DNA of 64,000 nucleotides from Myxococcales bacterium. GTDB lineage: Bacteria; Myxococcota_A; Polyangia; Haliangiales; Haliangiaceae. The notes below the pieces were generated by a model. It had not been told where the DNA came from and searched no databases. It saw only the letters and a list, made by a program, of their open reading frames with translations. The stretch's first letter is position 1, and every line of letters starts with the position of its first letter. Of this stretch, positions 52,576 to 59,165 are shown in pieces. The position numbers and the translations under genes are program-made. The DNA is taken from positions 112,353 to 176,352 of the forward strand of contig JAQBQE010000059.1 of assembly GCA_028287135.1 (NCBI GenBank), given 5' to 3'.

Positions 52576-53517
52576 CTAGACAACGGAATCAATCGACGTG
52601 ACAGAGGTCAAGTCGTGATCCCGTACCATCGCCAGCTGTGCCCCCGAGACATCCAGGATCGCTCGCGGGACATGGCGCACGGTCCCAGTGCTGCGCTGGA
52701 TCATGTCGACGCCGCCGACTGTCTGCACGACGATCCAATTTGTCGTCGCGATGATCGCTGCCCCACTGCCGGCCCGGCCGGCGTATGGATGCCGCTCTAC
52801 TAGCCTGCCGGTCTCGAACTCTCGAATGTAAACCCCTGCGAAGTTCGCCACGTCGGCACGGTCTTCGTGTTCGTCATCATCATCGTCGCCGATCTCCTCG
52901 TTCTCCGGATCGCGGAGCACCACCGCGGCGCCGGGGTCGCAGGGACCTACAGTGACATCCATCGCGCGATCCCGGACAGGAGCTTTCGCCTTGATGGCCT
53001 GTTGCACAGCATCAGGGTTGTTGAACAGCTCGTTCAGGGGCACCGTGATCGTGGCATCGCAAGGGTCGCTGAAGAACGCCCCTGTAAGCGCAAGGCGATC
53101 TCCCGGAAGCTGACAGAACGCTCGCGGAGCGAATGAATGCGGCGACCTCAAGTTGCTTGCGAACAGACTGCGATCGTCTGCTCCGAGCCCGAGCAAGCTG
53201 CCGTCACTGCTGACCAGGGTGACGATCGATCCATTGATGGCGATGAACCCGCAACCCAGGATGTCTCGAGTGTTTGAAGCCTGGAGGAAGCGTTCGCAGC
53301 CAACACCATCGCGCCACCGCCAGATGCGAGTGCCTTTGGCGCCGAAGATCAGGACCGTGCTTCCGTCGGGCGAGACCTTGAGCCACTCGATCGGGACTTC
53401 GACGACGAATCTGTCCACTGCCTTGCCAGATCGCGCAACACGGCCCTCGCAGCCTTGGACCTGGACAAGCGTGCCACCACAGTACGAGTAGATACTGCGA
53501 TCGAGAAACAGGCACAT
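52576..53517 (-). CDS. Hypothetical beta-propeller-like protein
   Basis: 313 aa without a signal peptide at the chosen start. Repeated strand motifs (WLKVSPDGSTVLIFGAKGTR, IWRWRDGVGC, GSIVTLVSSDGSLLGLGADD, GVYIREFETGRLVERHPYAG) suggest a WD40/quinoprotein-type propeller; an acidic loop of six Asp and Glu residues interrupts it (EEIGDDDDDEHEDRAD). Codon usage is less strictly GC-rich at third positions than in most neighbours, which could mean acquisition. It is bracketed by copies 1 and 2 of the 31-bp repeat. Confidence 0.72.
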   Translation of the reverse strand: MCLFLDRSIYSYCGGTLVQVQGCEGRVARSGKAVDRFVVEVPIEWLKVSPDGSTVLIFGAKGTRIWRWRDGVGCERFLQASNTRDILGCGFIAINGSIVTLVSSDGSLLGLGADDRSLFASNLRSPHSFAPRAFCQLPGDRLALTGAFFSDPCDATITVPLNELFNNPDAVQQAIKAKAPVRDRAMDVTVGPCDPGAAVVLRDPENEEIGDDDDDEHEDRADVANFAGVYIREFETGRLVERHPYAGRAGSGAAIIATTNWIVVQTVGGVDMIQRSTGTVRHVPRAILDVSGAQLAMVRDHDLTSVTSIDSVV

Positions 53518-53560
53518 ACCTACCTATAGCTCGCGGTTCAGGGCTTCGCGCTCCGGGGTT

Positions 53561-53591
53561 GGGCTTACGGCCCCAACGTGGGGCGGGGCGG
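53561..53591 (+). repeat. 31-bp dispersed repeat, copy 2
   Basis: Same orientation as copies 1 and 3, with two or three base differences (GCCCCAACGTGGGGCGGGG core). Here the symmetric core CCCCA/TGGGG is perfect. It ends 6 bp before the SUFU gene stop codon and sits in the 80-bp gap between two minus-strand genes. Confidence 0.7.
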
Positions 53592-53597
53592 CATCTA

Positions 53598-54338
53598 CTA
53601 GAACAGCCCGAACAGCTTCTTTCGTGCGACCGCGCTCGGGCGTCCCGGATCGATGATGTCGGACACCTGCGCCTGCTCGAACGTTTCGAACAGCGCGTCT
53701 GCCGACTGATCGAGCTTGAACTGCATCTCGTTGGCGTGGAGCGGCCACAGCGTGAACAGGTCGACGGTCTCGTCCCCGACGGCGATCGTATGGGCTTCGG
53801 GCTCGAGTGTGATCGAGCGCGCCACCATCATGCCCGCGAGCTTCGTGCTCCGATCGAACGGCTTCGCCGGGTCGCCGTTCGGCACGGTATGGCCGTGGCC
53901 GAGCCACGTCGAATAGTCATGGGGCAGCCGCGCGAGGGTCTTCAGCCACCGGATCGGCCAGTACCAGCGGTCGTCCTTGAACCCCGCCTCGGTGCACTGC
54001 CACGTGGGCGGCAGCAAGATCGAGAGCTCGGCGTAGTCACTGCCTGGCGCGCCTTCCGGCCTCGTCATCGGCTTCGCGCTCATGCCGGTCGTGTACAGCA
54101 TGATGAACGGGCGCTTGGCTCCGGGCGGAATGATGTGGACGTCGAGGTGGATCTTGTCGGACACGATCTCGTGGAACACGAAGCTTGTCTCGCCGACGTA
54201 CTTCGTCAGGTGCGCATCGATCGCCTCGTTCCACTCTGCGGTCGCCTCTTGCGCCGGCGTCCAGCCGCCTTGCGACCGAGCGTGGCGAAGAATCTTGCTG
54301 CCACCCTTGCTCCACGTTTCATCGTCGTAGCGCGCCAT
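53598..54338 (-). CDS. SUFU (suppressor of fused)-domain protein
   Basis: 246 aa. The ATG at 54338 opens directly onto the domain. Characteristic SUFU blocks: IHLDVHIIPPGAKRPFIMLY, YAELSILLPPTWQ, RWYWPIRWLKTLARLPHDYS, TWLGHGHTVPNGDPAKPF and LWPLHANEMQFKL. Bacterial SUFU proteins are found in many toxin-immunity and unknown contexts; molecular function is not established. Complete for the bacterial family length. Same strand as the VOC gene 133 bp upstream. Confidence 0.86.
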   Translation of the reverse strand: MARYDDETWSKGGSKILRHARSQGGWTPAQEATAEWNEAIDAHLTKYVGETSFVFHEIVSDKIHLDVHIIPPGAKRPFIMLYTTGMSAKPMTRPEGAPGSDYAELSILLPPTWQCTEAGFKDDRWYWPIRWLKTLARLPHDYSTWLGHGHTVPNGDPAKPFDRSTKLAGMMVARSITLEPEAHTIAVGDETVDLFTLWPLHANEMQFKLDQSADALFETFEQAQVSDIIDPGRPSAVARKKLFGLF

Positions 54339-54471
54339 GTGCGGTCGATGCTGCCAACGCGGGGCGGCGAAGGTCAAGATCTGCGACGCGTCGAACCGTT
54401 CGCCGGAGCTGGCCACTACATCCACGTCATGAAGTGCGTGGGATGGCGACCGTCGGGCGCGAAGGGCTAGC

Positions 54472-54831
54472 TCACGACACCTGCCACAATCCCTGCTCGA
54501 TCCCGCCGATCAGGAAGATCGCGATCGTACCGTGACCCGGTATCTCCATCCGGTCGAGCGCGAGCACAGCGCCGAGCTGGTGCGCGCGCTGCGTGGCGAC
54601 GCCGAGGTCCGCGACCCGCAGGTACGTGCGCACGACGGGCTTCTCGCTCTCGCGCAGCGGCGCGCGAATCCCGCACAGCGAGCCGTTCGGCAGCTCCGCG
54701 ACGAATGCGTTGCCGAGCTCGGCGACGGGCGTGAACTGCCAGCCGAACACTTGCTGGTAGAGGTCGCGCGCCGCAGTGACGTCGGTCGTGACGATCTCGA
54801 GATAGTGAACGGTGTGCTCGGGAACGGACAT
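54472..54831 (-). CDS. VOC family (glyoxalase-like) protein
   Basis: 119 aa. One pair of beta-alpha-beta-beta-beta modules: VHYLEIVTTDVTAARDLYQQ with VFGWQFTP, then FVAELPNGSLCGIRAPL, and the second module YLRVADLGVATQRAHQLGA ending MEIPGHGTIAIFLI. The F-G-W pattern and length match small PhnB/glyoxalase-type VOC enzymes that bind a metal through His and Glu. Substrate unknown. Directly upstream lies a LysR remnant in the same direction. Confidence 0.88.
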   Translation of the reverse strand: MSVPEHTVHYLEIVTTDVTAARDLYQQVFGWQFTPVAELGNAFVAELPNGSLCGIRAPLRESEKPVVRTYLRVADLGVATQRAHQLGAVLALDRMEIPGHGTIAIFLIGGIEQGLWQVS

Positions 54832-54888
54832 GCCGACGTTCTACCGCGCTGCCGCGGACCTGCAGCCGGTCTTGTCACGCGGCAACGC

Positions 54889-55192
54889 TCATTCCATGCC
54901 GTGGCTCTTGATACTCGCGACGAGGACATCGCGGAACGCCGCGACCTTGCGAGCGACAGGCCCGGCACTCGGATACAGCAGCACCATGCCACCCATGCTG
55001 CTCCTGAAGCTCGGCAACGCGCGAACGAGCTCGCCTGACGCGGCGAGGCGCTCGCCGATCTAGAGCGGGAGGAAACCGATGCCGGCTCCTGCGCGCGTGG
55101 CCTCGCGAATGAACAGCATGTCGTTCGCGACGACCCGACCTGCGATCGGTTGCTTGCGTCGCAAGTTCTTCGGCAGCGGCCCGAACAGGATC
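54889..55192 (-). pseudogene. LysR-type regulator C-terminal fragment with in-frame stop
   Basis: In one minus-strand frame: ILFGPLPKNLRRKQPIAGRV, VANDMLFIREATRAGAGIGF, then LPL and a TAG stop (55062-55060), then IGERLAASGELVRALP and LLYPSAGPVARKVAAFRDVL to TGA at 54891-54889. This is the end of a LysR effector-binding domain. The DNA-binding N-terminal two thirds are missing, and homology ends exactly where the 31-bp repeat copy 3 begins (55193). Confidence 0.77.
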
Positions 55193-55223
55193 AGGCTTAC
55201 GACCCCAACGTGGGACGGGGCGG
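55193..55223 (+). repeat. 31-bp dispersed repeat, copy 3
   Basis: Identical to copy 1 across the core GACCCCAACGTGGGACGGGG. It abuts the broken edge of the LysR fragment without a spacer. The following ~45 bp (to about 55270) partly resemble the bases after copy 1 (GACC-ATTC, then AACCCCG). The rest of the gap to 55356 shows no gene. Confidence 0.7.
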
Positions 55224-55356
55224 AACTCGACTGGTCTGAGGACCATTCTTACAAACCCCGTCAACCTGGGCTCGCGGTGATGATTCCGAGCGGTCTGACA
55301 GCAAGGGTGCGTGTCGGCTATGGAAGGCGATCGCGAACTAGCTATCCTCACGCTCG

Positions 55357-57255
55357 ATGACCACGACGAACGAGGATTTGCATCTCGGACCGGACTTTGC
55401 GGCGAAGCTCGGCAAGGCCTTGCCCGGCATGCTAGCCGCAGGCGCGCTTCCGGACGATTGGGATCATCGCGCGACGACGTACGACCTGTCGCGGTTCGAC
55501 TCGGACGTCGGGTTCGCGGAGCGCTTCGAGCAGGCCCTCTCCGAGATTGTCGAGACCGATCATGCGCCGCCCCAGATCCGCGATCGGCTTGCTGCCGTCG
55601 GCTTGCCGTTCGACTACGCGCGGCTCGGCCAGCCGCTCTCGACGGTGTTCGAGCTGTACACGCAGTCCCGCACGAACGCCGCGCGCTGCTTCTCGTTCGC
55701 GTCAGTGACCAAGCCCTGGCTCGCCGTGATCGAGTCGCCGACACGGAGTCTGCCGGTGCGCATCTATGCGCAGGCAGCGCTGCCGATCTCCGACGAGAAG
55801 AAGCGCGCGCTGCGGGACGCCGGCTGTGAGATCCACGAGCAGTGGCGCACGGACCTGCCGGCGCGCAGCCCCGAGGTGCTCACGGTGCTCGTCACGGACG
55901 CGCCGTTCGCAGGCGACGTCCAGACCATCGCCGCCGATGCGGTGTGCTTCGCCGTTCCGCAGGGCGGGGTGCTCCTGATCCGCGACGCCGCGCGCATCGC
56001 GCCGCACGGCATTCAGCTGATCCGGAAGCGCACCGTGGCTGCGCTGCTCGCGGCGGACGCACGCGCCGAGCTCGAGCGCGTGGCCGGGCTCGCGCCGACG
56101 GTGCTGACGGAGGCGAGTGCGGCGGACTGCGAGCAGAGGCTGCGCGCCTTGTTCCCGCAGGTCCAGGACAGTTTGTATTTCTGCACGGGTCTCGCCGCCG
56201 AGGCCGCGGTGTTCACCGCAGTCGGCGACGTGCTCGGGCCCGAGCCGGTCGCGCTCTTCTACGCGCAGAACGGCTACGGCGGTACTGGACAGCTCATCAG
56301 CGATCTCCTCGCACGCGGCGGTGCGATCCGCCCGCGTCCTCTCGCGGTCATCGGTCAGGACGCGACCGGCAACAGCGCCACGCTGGTCGACCGCGTGCTC
56401 GCGGCGCTCGCGGAGCTCGGCGGCGCCCCGGCGTGCGTGTTTCTGGAGACGCCGACGAACCCGGAGCTGCAGGTGCACGACTTCGGGGCGCTGATGACGG
56501 GCGTGCGTGCGTATGAGCAGCGCTGGGGCAGGAAGGTGCCCATCATCGTCGACACCACGCTTGCCCCGCTCTATCCGATCTTCGCCAAGGACTTCGCGGC
56601 GGATTGGCCGTTCCTCCTGGTGAAGAGCGGCTCGAAGTACTTCACCAAGGGAAAGGCCACGCTGGGCGTCGTCGCCTGCGCGAGCGACCCCATCGCGCTG
56701 TCGATCGTCGCACGCGCCCGACAGCTCAGTCACGACGCGGACTCCTTCGCCCGGCCGGCGCAGCTCGCCGAGCTGAGGGAGGGCCTGGGCGATCTCGTGC
56801 CGCGGATGGCGGCGATCAGCGCGAACACGATCCGGCTCGCGACCGGCCTGCGGAGTGCGATGCGCGCCCGGGGCCACGAAATCACGCTGTACGCGATCTC
56901 GGAGGCGCAAGTCGCCGACGGGATGGCGACGGGGATGCTCTCGTTCTACTTGCCGCCGGCATCCACCACCTACGCGGATCTCGTCGACGAGTTTGTCGCC
57001 TACCTGCTCGAGCATGCACCGACGCTGGTCAAGAGCCGCGTCAGCTACGGCCAGTCCACCGGTGGTGGCAAGCCGGACTATTTCTATGTGATCAACCCGG
57101 AGGAGTCGACGCAAGGTGCGCTGTCGGCCGAGGTCAAGAACGCGCAGAAGCACGACAACGTGCAGATCTGCCGCATCTCCGTGCCGGAGCACGCCGATGT
57201 CGACGGGCTGATGGCCGCGATGAACGGCTTCTTCGCGCGGAAGTACGCGGGATAG
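55357..57255 (+). CDS. Long Cys/Met-metabolism-type PLP enzyme
   Basis: 632 aa, against about 400 for cystathionine gamma-synthase/lyase relatives. The C-terminal ~400 residues carry the fold: YFCTGLAAEAAVFTAVGDVL, FYAQNGYGGTGQLISDL, CVFLETPTNPELQVHDF (the E-T-P-x-N-P motif), IIVDTTLAPLYPIF (PLP-binding Asp) and LVKSGSKYFTKGKATLGVV with the Schiff-base Lys. The N-terminal ~230 residues are an additional domain of unknown role (ISDEKKRALRDAGCEIHEQW). Likely works on sulfur amino acids or a related beta/gamma elimination. Stands alone behind the third 31-bp repeat. Confidence 0.85.
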   Translation: MTTTNEDLHLGPDFAAKLGKALPGMLAAGALPDDWDHRATTYDLSRFDSDVGFAERFEQALSEIVETDHAPPQIRDRLAAVGLPFDYARLGQPLSTVFELYTQSRTNAARCFSFASVTKPWLAVIESPTRSLPVRIYAQAALPISDEKKRALRDAGCEIHEQWRTDLPARSPEVLTVLVTDAPFAGDVQTIAADAVCFAVPQGGVLLIRDAARIAPHGIQLIRKRTVAALLAADARAELERVAGLAPTVLTEASAADCEQRLRALFPQVQDSLYFCTGLAAEAAVFTAVGDVLGPEPVALFYAQNGYGGTGQLISDLLARGGAIRPRPLAVIGQDATGNSATLVDRVLAALAELGGAPACVFLETPTNPELQVHDFGALMTGVRAYEQRWGRKVPIIVDTTLAPLYPIFAKDFAADWPFLLVKSGSKYFTKGKATLGVVACASDPIALSIVARARQLSHDADSFARPAQLAELREGLGDLVPRMAAISANTIRLATGLRSAMRARGHEITLYAISEAQVADGMATGMLSFYLPPASTTYADLVDEFVAYLLEHAPTLVKSRVSYGQSTGGGKPDYFYVINPEESTQGALSAEVKNAQKHDNVQICRISVPEHADVDGLMAAMNGFFARKYAG

Positions 57256-57299
57256 CGCTGGCTCTCGTGCCTCTCGAGCTCCGCTGGACCTCGCGCGAG

Positions 57300-57583
57300 A
57301 AGCGGTGAAATTACAGCCATTGCTCGTGGGCAGGACCTGGTAGCTGCGGCTCGCAGCCTCGTGGAGCTTGTTCGCCTTCCGTCCGGTGCGCTCCAGGACG
57401 ATGTGGCCGTCGTCCTCTGTCGTGACCTCGTGACCTCGTGACCTCGATGATCGAGGCGTAGCCACGAGGGCCGGGCTTGATGATCGCCGTGCACAACGAC
57501 GCGAGATCGTCGGCCGCTGAGACAGCTCGGCAGGAACAACCTCGTCTGCCACAACGAGTCCGCGATCTCGACGAGGCATGCAT
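57300..57583 (-). pseudogene. Small ORF broken by an 8-bp repeat expansion
   Basis: On the minus strand, ASLCTAIIKPGPRGYASIIEV lies in one frame and TTEDDGHIVLERTGRKANKL, HEAASRSYQVLPTSNGCNF in another. They are joined at three tandem copies of AGGTCACG (57444-57421). Removing two copies restores one continuous reading frame through the junction. I do not recognise the family; the end of the gene is unclear. Either a recent repeat-expansion mutation or a contingency-type repeat. Confidence 0.5.
57421..57444 (+). repeat. 8-bp tandem repeat, three copies
   Basis: Three perfect head-to-tail copies of CGTGACCT. The unit length is not a multiple of three, so copy number changes switch the minus-strand reading frame described for 57300-57583. 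Confidence 0.85.
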
Positions 57584-58640
57584 CGTGCTTCACCAAGGAC
57601 CGTGGATCGAATCGCAGGCCTTCTGCTCGGCACGGCAGTTGGCGACTCACTCGGGCTGCCGCGTGAAGGCCTGAGTGGACAGCGCGCGGCGCGGCTCTAT
57701 CGTGGGCCGCTTCGTCAACGCTTCGTGTTCGGTCGCGGGATGCTCAGCGATGACACCGAGCACGCATGCATGACGGCGCAGGCGCTCTTGAGCGCTGGCG
57801 ATGACCCCGTCCGATTCGCACGCGCGCTCGCTTGGAAGATGCGCTGGTGGTTGCTCGCGCTGCCCGCCGCTGTCGGGTGGGGGACGCTCCGCGCGATCGC
57901 CCGGTCATGGATCGGGTTCTCGCCCGGGCGTAGCGGAGTGAACTCGGCAGGCAACGGGGCAGCGATGCGTGCGCCGATCATCGGTGCATGGGTCGACGAT
58001 CCGGATCGAATCGTTGCGTTCGTCGACGCGTCCACGTTGATCACTCACCGAGATCCCGCGCGCCCGTGCCGGTTCCCTGGCCATCGCGCTCGCGGCACAC
58101 CATGCGGTCCGAACGCAGAGGCTCGATCCTTCTGTCGTGTTGCGGGACATCCGGGCTCGCGTCGTCGACCGCGAGCTCGTCGGCGCCCTGGATCGCGTCG
58201 AGGACGCATTGCTCCGCGACCACGCACCGTCTCGGCTGGCGACCGATCTCGGTCTGTCTCGGGGCGTGACGGGCTACGTCCATCACACCGTCCCGATCTG
58301 CCTTCACGCCTGGTTGCGGTCCCCTCATGATTTCCGCCGCGTGGTCGGCGACGTCGTGTCGCTCGGCGGCGACGCCGATACAACGGGCGCGATCGCCGGT
58401 GCGCTCGCCGGTGGGACCGTCGGTGCGTACCGCATCCCTGCCGAATGGCTCGCGATCTCTGACTGGCCGCGTTCGCTCGCGTGGATTCGAACGCTCGCTC
58501 GCGGCGTGGAGCTCCAGTGCGAATCTGGTGGCCTTTCATCCCGCTGCGCAACGCCGCGTTCGCAGCGATCGTTCTCGCGACGGGCCTGCGGCGGATCCTG
58601 CCACCCCGGGGCCCAGCATGGCGAGGGCTCGAACGAGGGG
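57578..58640 (+). pseudogene. Frameshifted ADP-ribosylglycohydrolase
   Basis: Starts at GTG 57602 or ATG 57578 with VDRIAGLLLGTAVGDSLGLP and MLSDDTEHACMTAQALL (N-terminal metal motif), then GVNSAGNGAAMRAPIIGAW. After LITHRDPA near 58060 the frame shifts by one base; the next frame runs SLAIALAAHHAVRTQRLDPS, VGDVVSLGGDADTTGAIAGA (C-terminal metal motif) to WIRTLARGVELQ. A second shift near 58520 leads to PLRNAAFAAIVLATGLRRIL. Order and content are complete, so decay is recent or the shifts are sequence errors. Would remove ADP-ribose from targets if intact. Confidence 0.8.
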
Positions 58641-58699
58641 GGCGAAACAGGGACGTGCACCGGACTCCCAACGCGATGCGACCGCGTAGCCTCGTTGCC

Positions 58700-59119
58700 A
58701 TGCGACGGAAAGGCAGCTGCCTCTGCGGTGCGCTCCGGTACGAGGTCGATGGAGACTTCGACGGGGTGTGGATGTGCCATTGCTCGAACTGCCGCAAAGC
58801 GAGCGGGGGTATGGGCAACACGATCATCGTCGTGCCCCGCGATCGCTTCCATTGGCTGGGTGGCGAAGACCACCGGGTCACCTGCGCGCTGCGGCCCACG
58901 TACACGATTACCCGTTGTAAGACCTGCGGGACGCCGCTGCTGGCGGAGGAAGACGAGCGCAACATCTACCTCACCGCAGGCACTCTCGACGATCCGTTGA
59001 GCGTCGGGATCAAGAACCACCTCTTCTACGACTCGAGAGCCGACTGGGAGGCAGATGCTGACGGCGCTCGCTACTTCGTGGAGCGCTCGTCGGGTCCCGA
59101 GGTCGAGACAGTCGACTAG
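58700..59119 (+). CDS. GFA/CENP-V family zinc protein
   Basis: 139 aa from ATG at 58700. Zinc-binding cysteines: GSCLCGALRYEV, CHCSNCRKASG and TRCKTCGTPLL form the C-x-C, C-x-C-x-x-C and C-x-x-C set of the GFA (glutathione-dependent formaldehyde-activating) fold. The tail has IYLTAGTLDDPLSVGIKNHL and FYDSRADW, as in the family (the substrate-site region). Despite the name, most members have unknown activity. The frame runs upstream into the end of the glycohydrolase remnant without a stop. Confidence 0.9.
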   Translation: MRRKGSCLCGALRYEVDGDFDGVWMCHCSNCRKASGGMGNTIIVVPRDRFHWLGGEDHRVTCALRPTYTITRCKTCGTPLLAEEDERNIYLTAGTLDDPLSVGIKNHLFYDSRADWEADADGARYFVERSSGPEVETVD

Positions 59120-59165
59120 CTAGCTAGCGCCGAGGCCCTCGACGCGGCGACCTCGCCACCGCACC

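Noticed and set aside
52447..55223. Integron cassette array with attC sites
   Set aside because: Copy 2 contains GTTGGGC next to a hairpin, but copies 1 and 3 lack the GTTRRRY core, there is no second matching core, and no integron integrase is in the window.
58481..58699. N-terminal extension of the GFA protein
   Set aside because: The in-frame upstream residues (PLRNAAFAAIVLATG) belong to the end of the ADP-ribosylglycohydrolase relic, not to GFA.
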